The notes under the pieces were generated by a model that made no database searches, was not told the DNA's origin, and was given only the letters and a program-made list of their open reading frames with translations. From Microcaldota archaeon (GTDB lineage: Archaea; Micrarchaeota; Micrarchaeia; Micrarchaeales; Micrarchaeaceae), in contig JAKBRD010000027.1 in NCBI GenBank assembly GCA_021834865.1, positions 1 to 10,778 of the forward strand: DNA of 10,778 nt. Reading direction: 5' to 3'. Made by a program: the position numbers and the translations under genes. Positions 6,130-10,778 of the stretch are shown piece by piece (the first letter of the stretch is position 1; the number at the start of each line of letters is the position of its first letter).

Positions 6130-6687
6130 ATGTATGGTGATCTCCTGGCAGCGCAAAAAGATTCGAAAACCAGCATAAACGGGGAGGAGCCCTGGATAAA
6201 AAATCCAATCCCTGTGCAAAGCCAAAACAATGGAGATAGCAGAGAAAATACCAAGACAAGCCTTTTCGGGCCACTGTTCCTTTGGGCTTTGGTCATAATA
6301 ATCGGAATAGTCCTTGAGGTTGTGATTCCAGCATTGCTTGGCAAGAGCTATGCGGCTAGCGCAGCATCATATAAAGCAATAGGGAGCTACATACTCGAGC
6401 TGCCTGGGGTCATAATATTGCCGCTTATAATATCCGTGTGGATAGGCCACAGGGTAGGAGAGAAGGCATCCAGCGTGGTCAACGCGTTCAAGAGCGGCCT
6501 GCTTAATGGTGTCTACGCCTCAATAGTTTACGGCGTCATAATATTTGTCGCCCAGCTTATGCTTAGGTATACGACCTCGTACGCCCTAACCAATTCATTC
6601 CTGCTCAAATATGTGGTTGCAACGCCAATGGCTATAGTTATAGTTTTCACGATAATAATAGCAGTGCTGAACGAGATGCGCCACTGA
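6130..6687 (+). CDS. Four-TM membrane protein, function unknown
   Basis: I do not recognise a family. The 185-residue protein has a polar, probably disordered N-terminus (1-44, rich in Asn, Ser, Lys) and four hydrophobic segments at about 47-69, 84-106, 123-145 and 158-180. A short basic/polar loop (HRVGEKASS, 107-115) separates segments two and three, and the tail is NEMRH. There is no signal peptide before the first segment. I start at ATG 6130 because the TATA box at 6104-6111 fits a leaderless start there; a TTG at 6082 would extend the frame by 16 residues into the promoter region. The gene ends one base before the stop codon of the convergent GTPase gene. Real-gene status is supported by the regular hydrophobic pattern and the promoter. 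Confidence 0.72.
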   Translation: MYGDLLAAQKDSKTSINGEEPWIKNPIPVQSQNNGDSRENTKTSLFGPLFLWALVIIIGIVLEVVIPALLGKSYAASAASYKAIGSYILELPGVIILPLIISVWIGHRVGEKASSVVNAFKSGLLNGVYASIVYGVIIFVAQLMLRYTTSYALTNSFLLKYVVATPMAIVIVFTIIIAVLNEMRH

Positions 6688-6688
6688 G

Positions 6689-7861
6689 CTATTTTGCAGT
6701 GCTGACTATTTTTATTATGTCTCCGTCCTTTAGCACGTAATTCTTGGCTAACCTCATCTTGCTAATTGCGTCGATAGCATACAGCATTCCCTTGCCTATG
6801 TCCGTATGTATTTTCATCGCCAGGTCGTATGCGGTCGACCCTCTTTCCATGAGAATCGCATCAGGCAGCACATTGCCGGAATGGTCGGAAAACTTGTTTT
6901 CATCCTCGACAGGGTAAACGACTATATTGCCCATCGCTTTGAATACAAGCTCGTTGAGCACCTTCTGTACTCCGGTGCCTCTGGATTCAACAAAGCCTTT
7001 CATGTAATCAAGGGCCTTTTTCTGCTCTGCGTTCGGATTTCCCAATATCTCAATTTTGCCCTCGAGTGCGTCGTAGCTTATCATTCCCGAATCCTTCGCT
7101 CTCTTCAGCGCCAGCTCAAGAGCTCCAGAGCACATTACAGTTTCCATTCCGAGCTCGGAAGCCTTTTTACGTATCGCGTTTTCATTGGCTTTCGCGCCTT
7201 CTATGTCGGCTTTGCTTGCCGCAACTATAAAGTGTTTTGAGCCCAGTATTGCAGCCGATGAGAATTTCCTTATCTCTTCGTCGCTCCACGTTATGCGCTT
7301 AGACTGCAGCCCAAGCCTTTCAATGGCAGTTTCTATGCTTGCCCTAGTAACATTGAATACGGTAAGCACGTCGGCAAGTGCATCCACTCCTGATTCTTTC
7401 TTGGACATCTGCGGCATGTGCTTTTTTATTATGGCAGAAATCCATTCGACAAGCTCCGACATTATCATCTCAAGGTCGTCAGCCGGGTTGCCTGCTCCCT
7501 CATTCCCATATGCATCGGTCCTGCCGCTTGCGTCAACCACTATTATGAAGCCGTCAGCTCCTGCGAGGTCATTTAGAAACTGGTTTCCCATTCCCTTTCC
7601 CTCGTGCGCTCCAGGGACCAATCCTGCCACGTCTATTATGTTTACCGGAACCAATCGCATTCCGTTTTCGCAAAGTGAGTTTCTGGGCTTGCATTTTTTT
7701 CCTATTTTCTTTTCTGCGCATTCTTCTGCTACGTAAGCAACACCCTTGTTCGGGTCTATCGTTGTGAACGGGTAATTTGCAATTTTAGCCTCGCCAGATG
7801 TCAGCGCCGAAAATAATGTGCTCTTGCCCTTGTTCGGTGCGCCTATTATTCCTACTATCAT
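6689..7861 (-). CDS. Obg/YchF-type GTP-binding protein with TGS domain
   Basis: This is a cytoplasmic P-loop NTPase of the archaeal Obg-like/YchF group (COG0012-related), whose bacterial and eukaryotic relatives bind ribosomes. In 390 residues I see G1 GAPNKGKST (7-15), the switch region YPFTTIDPNKG (30-40), G3 DVAGLVPGAHEGKGMG (77-92), an inserted helical region (about 125-205), a G4-like SKAD (216-219) where NKxD is usual, G5-like SGA (245-247), and a C-terminal TGS domain (about 312-388, with a conserved DGDIIKI end). Asn-to-Ser in G4 keeps the base-recognising Asp, so GTP is the expected nucleotide. The cluster of Cys at 48, 57 and 64 lies in the switch-region extension. The ATG is 4 nt after the permease stop, so the two are probably cotranscribed. 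Confidence 0.9.
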   Translation of the reverse strand: MIVGIIGAPNKGKSTLFSALTSGEAKIANYPFTTIDPNKGVAYVAEECAEKKIGKKCKPRNSLCENGMRLVPVNIIDVAGLVPGAHEGKGMGNQFLNDLAGADGFIIVVDASGRTDAYGNEGAGNPADDLEMIMSELVEWISAIIKKHMPQMSKKESGVDALADVLTVFNVTRASIETAIERLGLQSKRITWSDEEIRKFSSAAILGSKHFIVAASKADIEGAKANENAIRKKASELGMETVMCSGALELALKRAKDSGMISYDALEGKIEILGNPNAEQKKALDYMKGFVESRGTGVQKVLNELVFKAMGNIVVYPVEDENKFSDHSGNVLPDAILMERGSTAYDLAMKIHTDIGKGMLYAIDAISKMRLAKNYVLKDGDIIKIVSTAK

Positions 7862-7865
7862 GGTA

Positions 7866-9203
7866 TCATTTGAAAAGTTTTTCCTTTACGGGGCGTTTTT
7901 CGTCAATCTCGATTATCGCGTAATAAATGACAATCAGCGATATTATAATCATGACGCCTATAACGAGCGCCTCTTTAGGCATCCCTATCATGAACGCCAT
8001 TACTGCTACTATGGATATTATTGGCACATACGGGTAAAATGGGGTTTTGAAGCTTCCGGATCTTTTTATGCGCCTGAAATGTATCACGGCAAAGCTTGAA
8101 AGCATATAAGAGAAAAGCAGCCCGAAATTGCTTATTGCTGCTATGATGTATATGTTTCCGGCGAAGAGCATTACTACGCCTATTGCAGATGATATTATTA
8201 CCCCGTTTAGCGCAACGTCTCTTTTCCTGTTAAATTTCGTAACCACTTTTGGCAGCAGTTTATCTTCGCCTATCTGGTAAAGTATCCTAGAAGATGTAAG
8301 TATCATCGCAAGCGTTGCTGATGTAGTAGCAATCATCGCGCCTATATCCACTATAATGGAGATATAGCCTGGTGCATGTATGTAGCTGAGTGCAAAAGCC
8401 AGAGGATCTGCAGAAACTGTATACTTTGCAACAGGGACAAGCAGCATAAGGGCTAGAACTACGAGAACATAAACCACAATGCTTATTATTACGGAATAGA
8501 TTATTGCCCTTGCAGCCTTGTTGGCCCCGCCTTCAACGTCGGAAGTAAACGTACTTATTGCCTGGAATCCGGAATATGCAAAGAATATGGCCACGCTTGC
8601 CGCAAAGATTGCAGCCAATCCCGCTTTGCTCGCTGGCGTCGTAAGGTATGAAAAGCTGAAATGCCCTCCTCCAGAAAAGGCGAATACTGCGGCGAAAGCC
8701 ACGAATATTGCCAGTATGCTTATCTTCACTACGACAAGGCCAAAATCCATCTTTGCCGCTTTCTTTATGCCGTAAATGTTGACTAAAGAGAGCACGAATA
8801 TGAGCACCATGGCTATGTATATGGGATATCCGCTCCCAAGCCCTAGAAAGCTGGCCGCGTACGAGCCGAATCCAAGTGCTACCGCAGCTATGGCAGTCGC
8901 GAAGCTGAAATAAAGCAGTATTCCAGTTATGAAACCGAGCTGGCTGCCAAAAGCCTCATATACGAACGAATAAGCAGCGCCCTTTGCCTTCGGCATTATT
9001 GAGCCCAATTCTCCGAGCTGAAAGGCGATAAGCGCAGCAACTATCCCGACAAATACAAACGCTATCAGCGCGTATGCTCCTGCTAGCGCTATCGCAGTCC
9101 CGCTAAGCACAAATATGCCTGCGCCTATTATCGCGCCTAGCGCAACTGCAGTCGCAACCGGCACGCTTATCTTTTTTGGCACTAAAAAACCTGATTCGGG
9201 CAA
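7866..9203 (-). CDS. APC-superfamily amino-acid permease
   Basis: The protein moves amino acids across the cell membrane, most likely as a proton- or exchange-coupled secondary transporter; the substrate cannot be read from sequence. Its 445 residues hold about 12 hydrophobic helices. GAIIGAGIFVLSG (23-35) is the unwound TM1 substrate-binding motif, MPKAKGAAYSFVYEAFG (70-86) corresponds to the family's PxAGGxYxY region, and FFAYSGFQAISTFTSDVEG (207-225) to the TM6 motif. SRILYQIGEDKLLPK is the loop after TM8. I take the TTG at 9203 as start because a TATA box is centred 25 nt upstream, giving a leaderless mRNA; GTG at 9182 is the alternative and would also leave TM1 intact. The GTPase gene follows after 4 nt. 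Confidence 0.92.
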   Translation of the reverse strand: MPESGFLVPKKISVPVATAVALGAIIGAGIFVLSGTAIALAGAYALIAFVFVGIVAALIAFQLGELGSIMPKAKGAAYSFVYEAFGSQLGFITGILLYFSFATAIAAVALGFGSYAASFLGLGSGYPIYIAMVLIFVLSLVNIYGIKKAAKMDFGLVVVKISILAIFVAFAAVFAFSGGGHFSFSYLTTPASKAGLAAIFAASVAIFFAYSGFQAISTFTSDVEGGANKAARAIIYSVIISIVVYVLVVLALMLLVPVAKYTVSADPLAFALSYIHAPGYISIIVDIGAMIATTSATLAMILTSSRILYQIGEDKLLPKVVTKFNRKRDVALNGVIISSAIGVVMLFAGNIYIIAAISNFGLLFSYMLSSFAVIHFRRIKRSGSFKTPFYPYVPIISIVAVMAFMIGMPKEALVIGVMIIISLIVIYYAIIEIDEKRPVKEKLFK

Positions 9204-9220
9204 TGTAAGATTGAATGATG

Positions 9221-9234
9221 CTATATTTATTAAA
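9221..9234 (-). promoter_or_regulatory. TATA box for the permease-GTPase operon
   Basis: On the minus strand this reads TTTAATAAATATAG. Its centre is about 25 nt before the TTG start at 9203, which predicts a leaderless transcript. Confidence 0.55.
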
Positions 9235-9238
9235 AGCT

Positions 9239-9250
9239 AAATAAAATAAA
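9239..9250 (+). promoter_or_regulatory. TATA box for tRNA-Leu
   Basis: AAATAAAATAAA is centred about 25 nt before the tRNA 5' end. A second TATA-like run (CTATATAC, 9252-9259) is too close to the tRNA to be its promoter. Confidence 0.45.
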
Positions 9251-9269
9251 GCTATATACATAGAGCAGT

Positions 9270-9355
9270 GCAGGGATGGCAGAGCCTGGCCAAATGCGAC
9301 GGGTTTAGGGCCCGTTCCCGTAGAGGGTTCGAGAGTTCAAATCTCTCTCCCTGCA
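9270..9355 (+). tRNA. tRNA-Leu(TAG)
   Basis: This is an 86-nt tRNA with acceptor stem GCAGGGA/TCCCTGC, discriminator A and a D arm closed by GCA/TGC. The anticodon arm is ACGGG-TTTAGGG-CCCGT (anticodon TAG, reading CTA). A long class II variable arm follows (CCC/GGG stem), then T arm GAGAG-TTCAAAT-CTCTC. There is no intron and CCA is not encoded. Its last 24 bases are repeated at 10705-10728, which makes its 3' end the likely attachment site of an element. Confidence 0.97.
9332..9355 (+). repeat. Putative attachment repeat, left copy (tRNA-Leu 3' end)
   Basis: This is the last 24 bases of tRNA-Leu, from within the T stem to the discriminator. It begins AGAGTTCAAATC and ends CCCTGCA. It is repeated at 10705-10728 with 23 of 24 identical; similarity stops at both edges. 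Confidence 0.7.
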
Positions 9356-9373
9356 AATATTCCATACGCAAAG

Positions 9374-9385
9374 CTTTATAAATTT
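9374..9385 (+). promoter_or_regulatory. TATA-like box upstream of the ATPase gene
   Basis: CTTTATAAATTT lies right before the dyad at 9387-9402. It would start transcription near 9404 and give a leader of about 25 nt. A second AT-rich run (9403-9417) is closer to the start codon. Confidence 0.4.
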
Positions 9386-9386
9386 G

Positions 9387-9402
9387 GTTAATCATAATTA
9401 AC
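9387..9402. promoter_or_regulatory. Perfect 16-bp dyad, candidate operator of the ATPase gene
   Basis: GTTAAT and ATTAAC form perfect 6-bp arms around CATA. The dyad sits just downstream of a TATA-like box and about 28 nt before the ATPase start codon, where a bound protein would block transcription. The ATPase itself has a winged-helix-like region, so self-regulation is possible but unproven. Confidence 0.4.
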
Positions 9403-9429
9403 ATAAAATAAAATATAGGTTATGTGGTT

Positions 9430-10698
9430 ATGACCAAAATAGAAGATGCATTAATAGACTACAACCCTTGGTGGAAACAGGGGTTCTCAGTGGTTTATCA
9501 TGAACGCGAAATCTACGGGGACATTAAAAAATATATGAAGTTGCCTATGATGATCGCTCTATGCGGCTTAAGGAGAGTTGGAAAAAGCACATTGATGCTC
9601 AAAATCGTAGAGGACCATATAGCGAACGGCACGCCCTCTAACGCTATTCTTTATTTCTCCTTCGATGATTTCAAGGATGTGGAGTTTGAAGACGTGATAA
9701 GGGAATACGAGAAGCTGAATAAAATCGACATAAACGATGGAAAGCATATATTTCTTTTCGATGAAATACAAAAGCTTGACGACTGGCAAGAAAAAATTAA
9801 AATGCTATACGATGTCCACAAAGGCAAGATAAAAATAGTGCTTTCGGGCTCCGAATCCCTGTTTTTAAAAAAGCACGCAAAAGAAAGCCTTGCCGGACGC
9901 ATATTCGTGTTCAACGTTGATAGGCTGTCTTTCAGAGAGTTCATCGAGTTCAAGGGGAAACAGTCTGTTCTCGAGCACCCAAGATTGTATGGGAAAGAGC
10001 TCTTGCTGCTGTTTGACGAATACATGCATACGCAAGGTTTTCCGGAATTGGCCAACATTGGCGACAAAGAGATAATAAAAAAATACATACGCGAGGGGAT
10101 AATAGACAAAATCATATACAAGGATATCCCGCAGCTCTTTAAGATTGAAAATCCCGGAATTCTAGAAACACTGATAGATATGCTCATGGATGAACCAGGC
10201 CAGATAATCGAACTCTCTGCACTCGCATCAGATTTGAAGATTACGCGCCAGACCTTGTCGAATTACATTACATATCTAGAAGAATCGCGGCTTTTAAGAA
10301 AGCTATACAACTATTCCGGAAACCGCAGGAAAACTGAAAGGAAGCTTAAGAAATATTATCCCGCAATAATATCCGTGGATTTATCATTCAATACCGATAG
10401 CACTGCAAAATCCAAGGTGTTTGAATGGCTGATTGTAAATCAGACTAGTGCCGAATTTTTCTGGCGCGACGCGTATAAAAACGAAGTGGACATTGTCCTT
10501 GGCAAAAAAGAGCCGATACCTATGGAAATAAAATACGGGAAAATATCTGTGGGTGGCCTTGCTGCATTTATGCACAAATTCAAGATAAAGGAAAGTACAA
10601 TCGTTTCGTACGACAAAGAAGGCAAGATCAAAGTAAAGGAAGGAACGATAAAAATAATGCCGGCGCATAACCTGCTTTTGGGACTGCGCCAGGGTTGA
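9430..10698 (+). CDS. AAA+ ATPase of the COG1373/DUF4143 type with PD-(D/E)XK-like C-terminus
   Basis: Numbered from ATG 9430 (422 aa). A Walker A motif GLRRVGKST lies at 46-54, a Walker B HIFLFDEIQ at 106-114, a sensor-like LSGSESLFL at 138-146, and the family's GRIFVFNVDRLSFREF at 156-171. Residues about 255-315 form a winged-helix-like region (LKITRQTLSNYITYLEESRL). The C-terminal DUF4143 part keeps E332, the EVD of NEVDIVLG (352-354) and the EIK of PMEIKYG (366-368), the spacing of a PD-(D/E)XK nuclease core. The family is common in archaea and often mobile; its biochemical role is largely unknown. A GTG at 9424, preceded by AGGT, would add two residues. The stop is 6 nt before the right copy of the tRNA-Leu 3' repeat. 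Lys-rich composition and many AAA and ATA codons make it look more AT-rich than the flanking genes. Confidence 0.9.
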   Translation: MTKIEDALIDYNPWWKQGFSVVYHEREIYGDIKKYMKLPMMIALCGLRRVGKSTLMLKIVEDHIANGTPSNAILYFSFDDFKDVEFEDVIREYEKLNKIDINDGKHIFLFDEIQKLDDWQEKIKMLYDVHKGKIKIVLSGSESLFLKKHAKESLAGRIFVFNVDRLSFREFIEFKGKQSVLEHPRLYGKELLLLFDEYMHTQGFPELANIGDKEIIKKYIREGIIDKIIYKDIPQLFKIENPGILETLIDMLMDEPGQIIELSALASDLKITRQTLSNYITYLEESRLLRKLYNYSGNRRKTERKLKKYYPAIISVDLSFNTDSTAKSKVFEWLIVNQTSAEFFWRDAYKNEVDIVLGKKEPIPMEIKYGKISVGGLAAFMHKFKIKESTIVSYDKEGKIKVKEGTIKIMPAHNLLLGLRQG

Positions 10699-10704
10699 TG
10701 GCAC

Positions 10705-10728
10705 AGAGTTCAAATCTCTCTCCTTGCA
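10705..10728 (+). repeat. Putative attachment repeat, right copy (displaced tRNA-Leu 3' end)
   Basis: The copy matches 9332-9355 except for T at 10724, where the tRNA has C (9351). It includes the full T loop, the 3' T stem, the 3' acceptor strand and the discriminator. It lacks the rest of the tRNA, so it is not a functional gene. The substitution would leave a G-U pair in the acceptor stem. Confidence 0.7.
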
Positions 10729-10739
10729 TAAGTAATCAA

Positions 10740-10751
10740 TTTATTAATATA
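10740..10751 (+). promoter_or_regulatory. Possible TATA box of a gene beginning at the right edge
   Basis: TTTATTAATATA is centred about 27 nt before an ATG at 10773, which matches the leaderless spacing seen elsewhere in the window. Only two codons fit before the edge, so no gene can be confirmed. Confidence 0.25.
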
Positions 10752-10778
10752 CACATAAAGTTGATTGATCGAATGCAT

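Larger units (their letters stand above)
9332..10728 (+). mobile_element. Putative minimal element integrated at the 3' end of tRNA-Leu
   Basis: The segment is bounded by direct repeats of the tRNA-Leu 3' end. It contains a single ATPase gene on the same strand as the tRNA, preceded by an AT-rich promoter region with a perfect dyad. The intact tRNA is at the left, as when integration at a tRNA rebuilds the 3' end and displaces the old one. There is no recognisable integrase or replication gene, so it would be a remnant, or depend on an integrase elsewhere, or be part of a larger tandem array beyond the right edge. Confidence 0.5.

Noticed and set aside
9651..10187. A 178-codon frame antisense to the ATPase gene
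   Set aside because: It is Ser/Ile/Leu-rich as expected from the complement of Lys- and Glu-rich coding DNA, and overlaps the Walker and sensor motifs of the real gene.
10734..10766. AATCAA and TTGATT as an inverted repeat at the right edge
   Set aside because: Six-bp AT-rich arms separated by 21 nt are expected by chance in such DNA.

Overview
The window looks like a piece of an archaeal chromosome, most likely from a DPANN-type lineage close to Micrarchaeota (ARMAN-like). This is an inference. It rests on TATA-box promoters that sit about 25 bases before several start codons with no Shine-Dalgarno site, a tRNA with a bulge-helix-bulge intron in its T loop, an archaeal COG2433/DUF460 protein, heavy use of ATA and AGG codons, and a DsbA-like protein full of N-glycosylation sequons. 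No lineage marker gene is present, so the phylum is not proven.

Left part (1-4912, minus strand). Reading in the direction of transcription there is a bifunctional NAD(P)HX epimerase/dehydratase (nnr), arginyl-tRNA synthetase (argS), tRNA-Arg(CCT), a membrane-anchored DsbA-fold protein without its CXXC, and the N-terminus of a DUF460/COG2433 RNase H-fold protein that runs off the left edge. The synthetase and a cognate tRNA are neighbours. The tRNA has a 21-nt intron at position 59/60. The DsbA-like gene starts only 16 nt after the tRNA.

Middle (4931-6687, plus strand). An AT-rich segment at 4931-4942 can serve as TATA box in both directions, for nnr and for a gene coding an AbrB-like plus winged-helix-like protein. 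The AbrB domain visibly begins upstream of the first usable start codon. Next comes a 302-nt gap (5828-6129) with no gene. It holds a strong TATA box, a foldable stretch that could be an unannotated structured RNA, a weak C/D-box-like motif, and a perfect 7-bp inverted repeat just before the promoter of a four-TM protein of unknown function.

Right part (6689-9203, minus strand). A leaderless APC-superfamily amino-acid permease is followed after 4 nt by an Obg/YchF-type GTPase with a C-terminal TGS domain. The GTPase converges on the four-TM gene with one base between stop codons.

Right end (9270-10778, plus strand). An intact tRNA-Leu(TAG) is followed by one AAA+ ATPase gene of the COG1373/DUF4143 kind, with an intact PD-(D/E)XK-like C-terminus. 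Six bases after that gene the last 24 bp of the tRNA are repeated with one mismatch. This is the layout of an element integrated in a tRNA 3' end, here reduced to about 1.37 kb, one cargo gene and no integrase. It is the strongest candidate in the window for something unusual.
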